Shown here piece by piece: positions 17,780 through 27,648 of a stretch of 64,000 nt of DNA. The stretch lies in contig JADIZB010000001.1 of the NCBI GenBank assembly GCA_016705005.1, positions 62,001-126,000 of the forward strand, given 5' to 3'. Below the pieces are notes generated by a model. That model was not told the DNA's origin, ran no database searches, and was given only the letters and a program-made list of their open reading frames with translations. How positions within the stretch are numbered: the first letter of the stretch is position 1; each line of letters starts with the position of its first letter. The translations under genes were made by a program, and so were the position numbers. The stretch is from Bacteroidales bacterium (lineage in GTDB: Bacteria; Bacteroidota; Bacteroidia; Bacteroidales; Lentimicrobiaceae).

Positions 17780-20700
17780 TTATTTTATTTCCTTCTCAAT
17801 CCATCCAGACCTGTCGGGAGGTGCAGGAGGGTTCACTTTTTTCACAGGATTTGTTTCCAGTTCTTTCAACAACATTTCAACGGCCTTCTCAATACATGGA
17901 TCAATGTCTTTTGCCAGTTGCTCAGGGCGATCGATCACTTCAACATCAGGATAAACACCAATACCTTCGATCATCCATTCACTGTTTTCATCAAAGATTC
18001 CGAAACGTGGTACTGAAATGTTTCCTCCATCCACGAGGCGGGCGTTGCCCGAAATACCAACCAAACCTCCCCAGGTGCGGGTTCCGATCAGTTTACCAAG
18101 TCCGAGTTTCTTGAAATAGTATGGAAAAGCATCTCCGCCCGACGATGAATAGCCATTGATCAGCATGGCTTTGGGTCCGTCATGAGCAATGGCCGGAGCC
18201 CTTCCGGGCAGCAGGTTATTCTGATGCCAGTAGCTGAGCGTTTTCCGGTCGAGCAGGTCGGCCATACGGTCGGGAATGAAGCCACCCCCATTGTAACGGT
18301 CGTCGATGATCAGGGCTTCCTTGTCGTGATAGGCATAAAGTCCCCGGTGTAACTCACGGTTTCCTTCAACGGCCGTGTTCGGAACATGTATATATCCGAT
18401 CTTTCCTCCCGAAAGCTTATCAACCAACGCCCTGCGCTCATTCACCCAGTCGAGGTACATCAGATCCAGTTCGCTTTTCACTGGCTCAATCAGGCAGCTT
18501 CGGGCACCTGCAGCTTCCCCGCTGGTATTGACCGAAATTTCAACCTTCCTCTCTGCCAGATTCTCCAGGAATTCATAAGGATTATCCTTAAGGGTTATCT
18601 CCCTGCCATTGATGCTGATCAGGAAATCGCCTTCCTTCACGTTCACACCCTGCTCTGAAAGTGGGCAACGACGTTCAGGGTTCCAGTTTTCGCTGTCATA
18701 TATTTTTGCTATCCGGTAACGGCCCGCTGCCTCATCGGCCACAAGTTCAGCACCCAGCAACCCGCCTTCAACCCGTTTCACCTGCTTAAAATCGCCCCAG
18801 TCAACATAAGAGTGGCCGGTATTGGATTCAGCAACGATCTCGCTCAGGATATAATCAAGGTCAGCGCGATGACCAACGAAAGGAACAATGGCACCGTACC
18901 TTTCCTTCAGACCGGCCCAGTCAACGCCATGCAGGTTACTGACATAGAAATAATCGCGGAAGATTCTCCAGCCATCGGCATAAATCTGGTTCCACTCTTT
19001 GCGCGGGTCAATTTTCATCTCCATCCGGTCCAGGTCAAGTTTGCCGGTCCCCGGTTTCTGTCCCGGGGCAATCTTACAGATACCATAATCACCACCTGCA
19101 TTGTAAAGCACCATCTTGCCATCGGCAGAAACTGCATAGTTAAAGGCCTTATCGATGATTTCTTCCGCTTTCTCATCTTCGATGCTGTAACGCATCATTT
19201 TCCCATTGCTCACATAAAGCAATCCACCATCAACCGCAGCCAGCCCGAAATAATCACCGGCTTCCATGGGCAGGGCTATGATACGATCTGCAATGCCTTC
19301 CATATCTATAACCACCTTCACGCCTTCATCCTTCTTTTCTTCTTTGGCATCCGGCTTCGCCTTTTTTTCTTTTTTCGGTTCATCGGTCTTTACAGCATCT
19401 TTCACCTCTTCCACATCGTTTTTGTCCTTTGTAAGTTTGGGGCCGTCGGCCTTCAACACCACTGCATAAATACGGGTTGCCTTGTTATACAGGTAATTGA
19501 ACTCAAAACTTGAAAAGGCCAGGTTAAAATCGCGGTTGGAGGCAAAGAAGATATAATTGCCGTCCTTCGAAAAAACCGGGGAGACATCATCGAAAGAATT
19601 ATCGGTAATCTGGTAGTTCTTTGAATCGGCGATGTTATACACCCAGACTGCAGCCTGTTCGTTGCTGCCTTCCTTCTGATAGGTGATCCATTTCGAATCG
19701 GGCGAAAAACCATAGGCCCGGATTTCACTGTTGGCCCCTTTGGTCACTTCCTTCTGTATCCCGGTCTGAACATCGAGCAACCAGAGTTTGAGCGTGCGGT
19801 CGGAATAAAGCATGTACCTGCTGTCGGGCGACCATTCCGCCTCATATTTCCATGCCGCTGATTTGCTGGTAAGCTGACGGGCTTTTGCACCTTTTTTATT
19901 ATCGAGAAGGTAGATCTCATATTCGCCTGTTGCATCAGAGAAATATGAAATGTACTTCCCGTCGGGCGACCAGGCAGGATAGATTTCCCTGATGCCCTGG
20001 GATTGCGTCAGATTTTCAATCACCCCATTCTCAGCCGGAACCGAGAAGATATCGCCACGGGCATCAAACAGTGCACGTTTCCCGGTCGGTGAAACGGTGA
20101 AGCTGTTGATGTCGTCTTTCACATTTTTAAAATAGGGAACAAGGTTGGGGTTATCGAAATTCAGGTTCACGATGATTTTCTCCGAAACGCCGGTAGCAAG
20201 ATTCAGTTTATATATAAAACCGCCGTTTTCATAAACCAGCTGTCCGTTTTCGCCCGAAGGCCACATTACGTCGAAGTCCTTGTGAAAAGTCAGCTGTTCT
20301 GTTTGTTTTGACTTTGTATTGTACCGGTAGATATTCAGCCTGAGATCACGGTCTGAAGCATAATAGATGTTGTCGCCATACCAGGTCGGGCACTGGTCAG
20401 TCCCGGCAAAATCGGTTATCTGTTCTGATGTGTTTCCGGCAAGGTCATAGATCCACAGGTTGGTGGCCCGGCCACCTTTATATCTTTTCCAGGTGCGGAA
20501 TTCGCGGTCAACCGGGGTGAAGCAAACCCTTTTCGCATCGGGCGAAAGTACGGCAAACCCTCCATTCACAATCTGAAGTGGTTTTTCCATTCCGCCATCC
20601 AGTCCTACAAGAAAGTATTTACCATTGCGGTCGCCGAACTCGGTCCGGTTACCACGGAACATAATTTGTTTGCTGTCGGGTGTCCAGTCGAGTATGGCAT

Positions 20701-21064
20701 TGTCCCAGCCACCCCTGGGTGGCATATTCCCGACAGAGTTATAAAAAGTAAGCTGACGTGGAGATCCGCCCTGTGAAGGCATCACAAAAACCTGGCGGGT
20801 TCCTGAATATTCTGCCGAAAAGGCAATCCATTTACCGTCGGGCGAAATTTTAGGAAAAAGTTCAAGTCCTTCGTGAGAAGTGAGCCTGCGGGCATTCCCG
20901 CCGCCTGCCTCCACCGTCCAGATGTCGCCTGCATACACGAAGGCAACAAGGTTATTATTGATATCCGGAAAACGCAGCAAACGTGCATCGTCCATAGCAA
21001 AGGCTCCTGCCGAAACCAAAAGTAACAGCATCACACCAAGCATTCTTCTGTAACAATGAGTCAT
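17780..21064 (-). CDS. Tricorn-type S41 protease, exported
   Basis: A 1,094-residue tricorn-like protease that degrades peptides; the N-terminal signal sequence (cut near GAFA) indicates periplasmic action. The first half is two beta-propellers built from WD40/TolB-like units with recurring PDSK/SPDGKWI motifs. A low-complexity, Lys/Asp/Glu-rich insert (about residues 560-590) precedes a middle region, a PDZ domain (NVKEGDFLISINGREI) and a C-terminal S41 serine peptidase core. The nucleophile motif is GYSSSGGD and the DDRYNGGG segment precedes it. Length and order match the Bacteroidota tricorn family. It ends in a clear terminator. Confidence 0.93.
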   Translation of the reverse strand: MTHCYRRMLGVMLLLLVSAGAFAMDDARLLRFPDINNNLVAFVYAGDIWTVEAGGGNARRLTSHEGLELFPKISPDGKWIAFSAEYSGTRQVFVMPSQGGSPRQLTFYNSVGNMPPRGGWDNAILDWTPDSKQIMFRGNRTEFGDRNGKYFLVGLDGGMEKPLQIVNGGFAVLSPDAKRVCFTPVDREFRTWKRYKGGRATNLWIYDLAGNTSEQITDFAGTDQCPTWYGDNIYYASDRDLRLNIYRYNTKSKQTEQLTFHKDFDVMWPSGENGQLVYENGGFIYKLNLATGVSEKIIVNLNFDNPNLVPYFKNVKDDINSFTVSPTGKRALFDARGDIFSVPAENGVIENLTQSQGIREIYPAWSPDGKYISYFSDATGEYEIYLLDNKKGAKARQLTSKSAAWKYEAEWSPDSRYMLYSDRTLKLWLLDVQTGIQKEVTKGANSEIRAYGFSPDSKWITYQKEGSNEQAAVWVYNIADSKNYQITDNSFDDVSPVFSKDGNYIFFASNRDFNLAFSSFEFNYLYNKATRIYAVVLKADGPKLTKDKNDVEEVKDAVKTDEPKKEKKAKPDAKEEKKDEGVKVVIDMEGIADRIIALPMEAGDYFGLAAVDGGLLYVSNGKMMRYSIEDEKAEEIIDKAFNYAVSADGKMVLYNAGGDYGICKIAPGQKPGTGKLDLDRMEMKIDPRKEWNQIYADGWRIFRDYFYVSNLHGVDWAGLKERYGAIVPFVGHRADLDYILSEIVAESNTGHSYVDWGDFKQVKRVEGGLLGAELVADEAAGRYRIAKIYDSENWNPERRCPLSEQGVNVKEGDFLISINGREITLKDNPYEFLENLAERKVEISVNTSGEAAGARSCLIEPVKSELDLMYLDWVNERRALVDKLSGGKIGYIHVPNTAVEGNRELHRGLYAYHDKEALIIDDRYNGGGFIPDRMADLLDRKTLSYWHQNNLLPGRAPAIAHDGPKAMLINGYSSSGGDAFPYYFKKLGLGKLIGTRTWGGLVGISGNARLVDGGNISVPRFGIFDENSEWMIEGIGVYPDVEVIDRPEQLAKDIDPCIEKAVEMLLKELETNPVKKVNPPAPPDRSGWIEKEIK

Positions 21065-21178
21065 ATGGGTAGATTTTTAAAAAGCGCCGACAATATAAAC
21101 AGTCTTTACCAATGGGAAGGTTAAAAGATGTTAAAAAAGGCTTATAAATGCCTGATGGGATTTCAAAACTGCCTTGCC

Positions 21179-21634
21179 CTATTTGAATGGCGATTCATTC
21201 AACAGCAGCCAGTATAATCCCAGTTCTCCAACCACTTCAACAAACCGTTTGAACTCAACCGGTTTCACGATGTAGCTGTTTACACCCAGTTTGTAGCTCT
21301 CAACGATGTCGCGCTCCTCCTTTGACGAGGTCAGCACAACCACAGGGATAAGCTTCGTTAAAGGGCTGGCTTTGATCTCCTGCAACACTTCAAGGCCATC
21401 AACCTTGGGAAGTTTCAGATCAAGTAAAATCAGCCTGGGTCCATTCCCGGCCGTTCGTTCGGAAAATCTGCCCCTGGCAAACAAATAATCGAGTGCTTCC
21501 TCTCCATCAATTACATGAACCAGGTTATTGGCCAGATTGTTCTTCTTCAGTGCCCTTCTGGTCAGCTCTGCATCGTCCGGGTTGTCTTCAACGAGCAGGA
21601 TATCGGTATCGGATAATACATTCATAACTTTCAT
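21179..21634 (-). CDS. Single-domain response regulator, CheY/Rcp1-like
   Basis: A 151-residue stand-alone receiver domain. The acidic pocket (LLVEDNPDDAE), phospho-acceptor Asp in LILLDLKLPKVDG, the Thr/Ser in VVLTSS and the Lys in YIVKPV are all present. The insert between helix and strand (FARGRFSERTAGNGP) is typical of the phytochrome-partner Rcp1 group. There is no output domain, so it should act by protein contact. No kinase is adjacent. Start is uncertain between Met1 and Met4. The gene lies 114 bp upstream of the tricorn gene, same strand. Confidence 0.9.
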   Translation of the reverse strand: MKVMNVLSDTDILLVEDNPDDAELTRRALKKNNLANNLVHVIDGEEALDYLFARGRFSERTAGNGPRLILLDLKLPKVDGLEVLQEIKASPLTKLIPVVVLTSSKEERDIVESYKLGVNSYIVKPVEFKRFVEVVGELGLYWLLLNESPFK

Positions 21635-21981
21635 ATTTTTATATGTTAATATAAGAATTACAATATAACTTAAAACGGAAGTTACAGAATATCAGTCTAA
21701 ATATACGATATTTTCTGTCCTAAGCAAAGAAAATCCATCAGATGCCTCAGTATTTTCTCAGAGGCAACATAATCTCTGTTACCATGGAGTTAACGCGTTG
21801 AAAAGAAATAATCAAACCTAAATATCACCTTTAGCCTGAATGCCAGATAACCCTTCACTGACAATAAAGCAAAATATCTTAAGATCCATCGGCCCGTCTG
21901 AATCTGGTGATCAGGCAAGCGGTAGATTTAAAAGGAGTGAACCTCAGTGACCCGTACAAGCCGCATTGACAGATGAAAAGT
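21635..21981. other. Intergenic region, no gene seen
   Basis: Roughly 350 bp between the response regulator and the SDR gene, AT-rich near the regulator start. No coding frame, consensus promoter or strong hairpin was recognised. The original 3' end of the SDR gene reaches 21982. Confidence 0.45.
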
Positions 21982-22001
21982 TCACTGACGGATTAAACGG
22001 A

Positions 22002-22844
22002 TCAGATCGTGCAATGCAGCTTCAATATCAGGAAAGCAAATTCAAACCCTTCTTTCAGCAGTCGTCCTGGCAATACCTTCTGGCCACCGGTGAGCATGGT
22101 CGCCCCTTCCCCGAAAATCAACCGCAGCGCAAATGCAGGAATTGGCATAAATACGGGTCTTTTCAGTGCCTTTCCCAGGGCTTTGGTGTAGGTTGCATTA
22201 TCGGTCGGATTGGGCGCTGTCAGGTTAAATATCCCATCCAGCTGTTTCTCCATCACAAAAAGATAAGCATCGACCAGATCATCAATATGAATCCACGAAA
22301 AGCCCTGTTTGCCACTGGCAATCGGACCACCCAATCCCGTTTTAAAAGGCAGCAGCATTTTCTTCAAAGCACCACCATTGGCCGACAGAACTATCCCTAG
22401 CCTGAAGATGGCCACTTTGGTATCAGATGCTGCTTTCATGGCACAATCCTCCCATTCCGTACAGACTTTTGCGAGGAAATCATTGCCGTAGCGGGCTGTA
22501 GCTTCCGTAAACACTTCCCCGTCAGGATAAATCCCTACAGCTGAAGTCGAAATCAGCAAACGGGGCTTCCTTGTGGCTTTGGCTATGGCCTCCGTCAGCA
22601 AGGTCGTTGTTATAAATCGACTGTCTTCAATTTCCTTTTTATAGGAAGGAGTCCAGCGTGCCACCACCGGGGCACCGGCCAGGTGAACCACCACATCGGC
22701 ATTATTGACCAACGGTGTCAGATACCCCACCCCTTTCTGAAATCCGGACCGGCTGAGCCCGGTTACTTCATGCCCGGTTTCCTTTAATTTGGAAATCAGG
22801 CTTCTACCGACCAGACCTGTTGACCCGCTGACTAATATTTTCAT
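22002..22844 (-). CDS. TIGR01777-type SDR epimerase, 3' end frameshifted
   Basis: An NAD(P)-dependent sugar-epimerase-like protein (SDR39U1/YfcH group); physiological substrate unknown. The Rossmann motif GSTGLVG is at residues 7-13, then VVHLAGAP, the STSAVGIYP active-site stretch and SWIHIDDLV. The last residues read FEFAFLILKLHCTI and stop. Shifting one base in the TTTCC run near 22032 gives FPDIEAALHDLI, the usual family C-terminus, ending at a stop at 21982-21984. So one T has been lost, either truly or by sequencing error. The core is intact, so the protein may still work. Confidence 0.88.
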   Translation of the reverse strand: MKILVSGSTGLVGRSLISKLKETGHEVTGLSRSGFQKGVGYLTPLVNNADVVVHLAGAPVVARWTPSYKKEIEDSRFITTTLLTEAIAKATRKPRLLISTSAVGIYPDGEVFTEATARYGNDFLAKVCTEWEDCAMKAASDTKVAIFRLGIVLSANGGALKKMLLPFKTGLGGPIASGKQGFSWIHIDDLVDAYLFVMEKQLDGIFNLTAPNPTDNATYTKALGKALKRPVFMPIPAFALRLIFGEGATMLTGGQKVLPGRLLKEGFEFAFLILKLHCTI

Positions 22845-22997
22845 ATTGTGATTGTTACAATTTTATAAGGAAACCGATTTTATGTCCAAATAAGGTATAA
22901 TATTATTCAAACATTTCAAATATTGAGTAGCCCATGCACTTAAGTCTGCATACGTTCAAAATAAGGCTGAAAAAGAGCGGCAGGATAAAAAAACCTA

Positions 22998-23005
22998 TAC
23001 CTTTG
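22998..23005 (+). promoter_or_regulatory. Candidate -7 element (TACCTTTG) for mutAB
   Basis: Exact TAnnTTTG match about 75 bp upstream of the small-subunit gene, with no recognisable -33 TTTG. Confidence 0.45.
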
Positions 23006-23079
23006 CACCGTTTTTAACTTCAACGTCAACAATCAATCTGCGCAAAGGTTGCGACAAACAATATAATCCGTTACGCGTG

Positions 23080-25002
23080 ATGGAAAATACAGAAAAAAAG
23101 GACAAAACCGGTGGTATTCTTTCAGAATTCCACGGAGTGTCAACATCAGAGTGGGAAGCTAAGATAACCGAAGACCTGAAAGGGGCCGACTACGAAAAAA
23201 AGCTTATCTGGAAAACTGCTGAAGGTTTCAGCATTAAACCTTACTACAGGGCCGAAGATCTCGAAGGTCTGAAAGATCAGATCAATTCACTCCCGGGGGT
23301 ATTTCCTTACCTGCGGGGAACAAATACCGGAAAGAACGACTGGGAAATTTGTCAGGACATTGAAACCCCGGATCCGGCCACAGCCAATGCCCAGGCCACC
23401 GATGCGGTTACCAGGGGTGCCACAGCACTGTCGCTCAATGCACAAAATCTCACCAGTCCTGCCGGGGTGGCTAAGATGCTGAAAGGTGTCAATGCCGGTG
23501 AAAACAGCCTTCATTTCAATTCGTCGCGCTCCTATATCCACTTCCTGGGCTGGTTGAAAGAAGGTCTCAGGTCCGCTGGTGCCGACGTAAAAAAGGTCAG
23601 GGGCTCGGTTGATTTCGACCCCATCAGTTACCTGTTACTGAAGGGCAATTTCCACTATTCACAGGAAGAGGATTTGCTTGAAGCCGTCGATCTGATCGAC
23701 CTGGCTGAAAAAGACCTGCCCGGATTCAGGGTGATCACTGTAAACGGACAGTATTTCCACAATTCAGGTTCAACGCTGGTCCAGGAACTTGCCTTTGCTC
23801 TGGCCTCCGGCACCGAATACCTTGCATTCCTTACCGGGCAGGGCCTGAGTGTAGACCAGGCGGCCTCACGGATGGTTTTTGCTTTCGCCACCGGCTCAAA
23901 CTATTTCCCCGAAATAGCCAAACTCCGGGCCGCCCGCATGCTGTGGGCACGCATCGTGGAACAATACAAACCGGCCAACCCGGAATCAGCAAAAATGCAC
24001 ATCCACGTGACTACGGCCAACTGGAACAAGACGATTTACGATCCGTATGTCAACCTGCTGCGCACCACCACCGAAGCCATGTCGGCCGCCATCGGCGGGG
24101 CTGACCTGATCACAGTGCTGCCTTTTGATCTTGATTACAAAGAACCCGACGACTTTTCGCTGCGAATCGCCCGCAACCAGCAGATCATCCTGAAAGAGGA
24201 ATCAAGCCTGGAGAAAGTGGTGGACCCCGCTGCCGGATCTTATTATATAGAATCACTCACCGCCGCCTTTGCCGATGCTGCCTGGAAACTCTTCCTTGCC
24301 GTGGAGGAAAAAGGAGGCATGATCGAAGCTGTGAAGTCAGGCTTTGTGCAGGATATGGTAAACGAAAGTGCCAATCAGCGCAGGGCCGAAATCGCCTCCC
24401 GCAAAACCATCGTGCTGGGTACCAACCAGTATCCCAACACCAATGAGAATGTGTTGCAGAAGATACAGGTCGAGGAAGAAACCGAAGACACGAAAGACAA
24501 TGAAATCCCCGGCCTTACACCGAAATATAAAACCATCAGTGTCTTCCGTGGCACCGACGAATTTGAAGACCTCAGGCTGGCTACCGAGATCTGGGAAAAC
24601 GAAGGCAACAAACGCCCGCATGTTTTCCTGCTGACCATCGGCAATCTGGCCATGCGCAAGGCAAGAGCCGGTTTCAGTACCAACTTCTTCGGCTGTGCCG
24701 GGTATAAGGTGACCGACAATGCCGGTTTCAGCACCGCTGAAGAAGGCGTAAAAGCCGCCCTGTCCGCAGAAGCCGATATCGTTGTACTTTGCAGCAGCGA
24801 TGAGGAATATGCTGAAATCGCGCCAATGGCCGCAACCCTTCTTAAAAAAGCAAACCCGGAAATTCAGGTTGTAGTAGCCGGATATCCGAAAGAAATCGTT
24901 GACAGCCTGAAAGCCGCCGGCGTAGATGAATTCATCCATGTCCGCACCAATGTGCTTAACACCTTGTATGTGTTTCAGCAGAAGTTGGGGGTTATGTTGT
25001 AA
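23080..25002 (+). CDS. mutA: Methylmalonyl-CoA mutase small subunit
   Basis: The non-catalytic partner of the B12-dependent mutase that interconverts succinyl-CoA and methylmalonyl-CoA in propionate metabolism. ATG at 23080 was chosen; an adjacent in-frame GTG at 23077 is an alternative. The 640 residues show the TIM-barrel part with YLRGTN and the late KVVDPAAGSYYIE motif. The C-terminal cobalamin-like domain lacks the DxHxxG ligand motif, having instead RKARAGFSTNFFGCAG, as expected for the small subunit. The large subunit follows after 210 bp in the same direction. The stop codon begins a heptamer repeat array. Confidence 0.95.
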   Translation: MENTEKKDKTGGILSEFHGVSTSEWEAKITEDLKGADYEKKLIWKTAEGFSIKPYYRAEDLEGLKDQINSLPGVFPYLRGTNTGKNDWEICQDIETPDPATANAQATDAVTRGATALSLNAQNLTSPAGVAKMLKGVNAGENSLHFNSSRSYIHFLGWLKEGLRSAGADVKKVRGSVDFDPISYLLLKGNFHYSQEEDLLEAVDLIDLAEKDLPGFRVITVNGQYFHNSGSTLVQELAFALASGTEYLAFLTGQGLSVDQAASRMVFAFATGSNYFPEIAKLRAARMLWARIVEQYKPANPESAKMHIHVTTANWNKTIYDPYVNLLRTTTEAMSAAIGGADLITVLPFDLDYKEPDDFSLRIARNQQIILKEESSLEKVVDPAAGSYYIESLTAAFADAAWKLFLAVEEKGGMIEAVKSGFVQDMVNESANQRRAEIASRKTIVLGTNQYPNTNENVLQKIQVEEETEDTKDNEIPGLTPKYKTISVFRGTDEFEDLRLATEIWENEGNKRPHVFLLTIGNLAMRKARAGFSTNFFGCAGYKVTDNAGFSTAEEGVKAALSAEADIVVLCSSDEEYAEIAPMAATLLKKANPEIQVVVAGYPKEIVDSLKAAGVDEFIHVRTNVLNTLYVFQQKLGVML

Positions 25003-25034
25003 TTTCTAATGTCTAAGGTCTAATTTCTAATGGC
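25000..25034. repeat. Heptamer array TAATTTC-type, five units
   Basis: Five 7-bp units TAATTTC, TAATGTC, TAAGGTC, TAATTTC, TAATGGC. The first TAA is the mutA stop codon itself. Confidence 0.8.
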
Positions 25035-25113
25035 ATTGTAAATAAAAATTTAGATGACTTGCTTAAATAATTGAATTTCATAACGTTAATCTTTTTATCA
25101 ATAAAAAACAATC

Positions 25114-25137
25114 TTTGCGTCCTGGCGTCCTTGCGTG
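25114..25137. repeat. Octamer repeat TTGCGTCA-type (copy 2)
   Basis: TTGCGTCC, TGGCGTCC, TTGCGTGA in the mutA-mutB spacer, matching the loci near 2945 and 29092. Confidence 0.7.
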
Positions 25138-25212
25138 AGATTAAATTATTGGTTGTTGAAAAGGATTTTGAATACAAAGAGTAACTGAAGTTTGAACTAC
25201 AAATAAACAGAT

Positions 25213-27348
25213 ATGCGTCCCGATTTTAAAAATGTAAACCTCCGGTCGTTCGGAACAGCAAAAGGTACCGCCCCTGCCAGTGGCAGCGAGTGGATGACCA
25301 CCGAACAGATCCCGGTGAAGCCGGTATTCACGGCTGCCGATCTTGAAAGGATGGAGCATCTCAATTATGCTGCGGGTATTGCGCCATTTCTGCGCGGGCC
25401 TTACAGCACCATGTATGTGATGAAACCCTGGACCATCCGTCAGTATGCCGGATTCTCCACGGCTGAAGAGTCAAACGCTTTCTACCGCCGCAACCTGGCC
25501 GCCGGTCAGATGGGCCTCTCTGTGGCCTTCGACCTGGCTACACACCGCGGCTACGACTCCGACCATGAGCGCGTGGTAGGCGATGTGGGTAAAGCCGGCG
25601 TGGCCATCGACTCCATCCTCGACATGAAGATCCTGTTCGACCAGATCCCGCTCGACAAAATGTCGGTTTCGATGACCATGAATGGTGCTGTGCTTCCCGT
25701 ACTCGCTTTCTACATCGTGGCTGCCGAAGAGCAGGGCGTTTCGATGGACAAACTCAGCGGAACCATACAGAACGACATCCTGAAGGAGTTTATGGTGCGC
25801 AACACCTACATCTACCCGCCTGTCCCATCGATGAAGATCATTGCCGACATCTTTGAGTTTACCTCGAAGAACATGAAGAAATTCAACTCGATCTCCATCA
25901 GCGGTTACCATATGCAGGAAGCCGGCGCCACTGCCGACATCGAGCTGGCTTACACCCTGGCCGACGGACTGGAATACATCCGCACCGGGATTCAGGCTGG
26001 CATCAATGTCGACGCCTTCGCCCCGCGCCTCTCCTTCTTCTGGGGCATCGGCATGAACCATTTTATGGAAATCGCCAAGATGCGTGCTGCCCGCATGCTG
26101 TGGGCCAAAATCGTGAATCAGTTCAACCCGAAGGATGCCAAATCGATGGCGCTCCGTACCCACTCACAGACCTCGGGCTGGAGCCTCACCGAGCAGGACC
26201 CGTTCAACAACGTGACCCGCACCGCCGTGGAAGCACTGGCTGCCGCCCTGGGCCACACCCAGAGCCTTCACACCAACGCCCTCGATGAAGCCATCGCTCT
26301 GCCGACCGACTTCTCGGCCCGCATCGCCCGCAACACCCAGATCTACCTGCAGGAAGAGACCAACATCTGTAAGGTGGTGGATCCATGGGGAGGTTCCTAT
26401 TATGTGGAAGCCCTCACCCATGAACTGATGCACAAGGCCTGGACCCTGATCGAAGAGGTGGAACAGCTTGGAGGTATGGCTAAGGCCATTGAAACCGGGA
26501 TTCCCAAGATGCGCATCGAAGAAGCGGCTGCCCGTAAACAGGCCCGCATCGACTCGGGACGCGACACCATCGTGGGCATCAACAAGTACCGCCTTGCAAA
26601 GGAAGACCCAATGGATACCCTTGAGGTGGACAACACCGCAGTGCGCGAAGCCCAGCTGAAACGCCTGGCCACCCTGCGCGCCAACCGCAACAACGAAGAA
26701 GTACAACTTGCCCTGGATGCCCTGACCACTTCCGCCCGAACGGGTGAAGGCAACCTGCTGGCCCTGGCCATCGATGCCGCCCGCAAACGCGCTTCACTGG
26801 GTGAAATATCCATGGCACTCGAAAAAGTATATGGAAGGTACAAAGCCGTGATACGTTCAATTTCAGGAGTTTACTCCTCCGAATCGGCCGACAGCAGCAG
26901 CTATAAGAAAGCCTGCGAACTGGCCGACAAATTTGCCGCCATGGAAGGCCGCCGCCCCCGCATTATGATTGCCAAGATGGGCCAGGACGGGCACGACCGC
27001 GGCGCCAAGGTAGTCGCCACCGGCTATGCCGATATCGGATTTGATGTGGACATCGGACCGCTGTTCCAGACCCCGGCCGAAGCCGCCCGCCAGGCAGTGG
27101 AAAACGATGTGCATGTGCTGGGTGTTTCCAGTCTTGCCGCCGGCCACAAAACCCTGGTTCCCCAGGTAATTGAGGAGCTGAAAAAACTCGGCCGCGAGGA
27201 CATTATGGTGATTGTGGGCGGGGTGATCCCGGCACAGGACTATGACTTCCTTTACAAAGCCGGTGCTATGGCCATCTTTGGACCGGGCACGGTGATTCCG
27301 GATGCAGCGATTAAGATGCTGGAGATTTTGATTGATGCGAGGAAGTAA
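25213..27348 (+). CDS. mutB: Methylmalonyl-CoA mutase large subunit
   Basis: Catalytic subunit of adenosylcobalamin-dependent methylmalonyl-CoA mutase. The 711 residues match the usual length. Visible motifs are RGPYSTMYVMKPWTIRQYAG (substrate channel), GLSVAFDLATHRGYDSDHE, RTHSQTSGWSLT, KVVDPWGGSYYVE, and the C-terminal B12-binding GQDGHDRGAKV with the lower-ligand His, then GVSSLAAGH. It follows mutA in the arrangement used by propionate/succinate-fermenting Bacteroidota. No methylmalonyl-CoA epimerase or MeaB chaperone lies in the window. The coding strand is more GC-rich than neighbouring genes. Confidence 0.97.
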   Translation: MRPDFKNVNLRSFGTAKGTAPASGSEWMTTEQIPVKPVFTAADLERMEHLNYAAGIAPFLRGPYSTMYVMKPWTIRQYAGFSTAEESNAFYRRNLAAGQMGLSVAFDLATHRGYDSDHERVVGDVGKAGVAIDSILDMKILFDQIPLDKMSVSMTMNGAVLPVLAFYIVAAEEQGVSMDKLSGTIQNDILKEFMVRNTYIYPPVPSMKIIADIFEFTSKNMKKFNSISISGYHMQEAGATADIELAYTLADGLEYIRTGIQAGINVDAFAPRLSFFWGIGMNHFMEIAKMRAARMLWAKIVNQFNPKDAKSMALRTHSQTSGWSLTEQDPFNNVTRTAVEALAAALGHTQSLHTNALDEAIALPTDFSARIARNTQIYLQEETNICKVVDPWGGSYYVEALTHELMHKAWTLIEEVEQLGGMAKAIETGIPKMRIEEAAARKQARIDSGRDTIVGINKYRLAKEDPMDTLEVDNTAVREAQLKRLATLRANRNNEEVQLALDALTTSARTGEGNLLALAIDAARKRASLGEISMALEKVYGRYKAVIRSISGVYSSESADSSSYKKACELADKFAAMEGRRPRIMIAKMGQDGHDRGAKVVATGYADIGFDVDIGPLFQTPAEAARQAVENDVHVLGVSSLAAGHKTLVPQVIEELKKLGREDIMVIVGGVIPAQDYDFLYKAGAMAIFGPGTVIPDAAIKMLEILIDARK

Positions 27349-27353
27349 GGGTC

Positions 27354-27388
27354 AAGTAAAAAGTCTAAAGTAAAAAGTAAAAAGCAGA
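27354..27388. repeat. Heptamer array AAGTAAA-type, five units
   Basis: AAGTAAA, AAGTCTA, AAGTAAA, AAGTAAA, AAGCAGA, starting five bases after the mutB stop codon. Confidence 0.8.
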
Positions 27389-27605
27389 AAAGGGATCCGG
27401 GAGGGTTCCTTTTTTTGTCATGGAATACCGGAGTTTCATTTAACCCAATTAGTGTCTTATTCTGACCGCAATGGCATACGAACTGCACCGCGATATTCCG
27501 GGTAAGGATAATTTCCACACGTGAAAAATAAATTCCCTGCTGTGGTAATCCAACCGGATCTGGAGGGCAACAAAATCTGCAGAAAATAACTTCAGAACAA
27601 AATCC

Positions 27606-27633
27606 TCCAACGTCAAACGTCCAACGCCCAACG
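27606..27633. repeat. Heptamer array TCCAACG-type, four units
   Basis: TCCAACG, TCAAACG, TCCAACG, CCCAACG in the spacer between mutB and the convergent LytTR gene. The reverse complement resembles the GTTGGAC array at 36413. Confidence 0.75.
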
Positions 27634-27648
27634 AATTCAAACGGACCC

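Noticed and set aside
18812..19513. 233-codon frame opposite the tricorn gene
   Set aside because: Antisense shadow with no recognisable domain.
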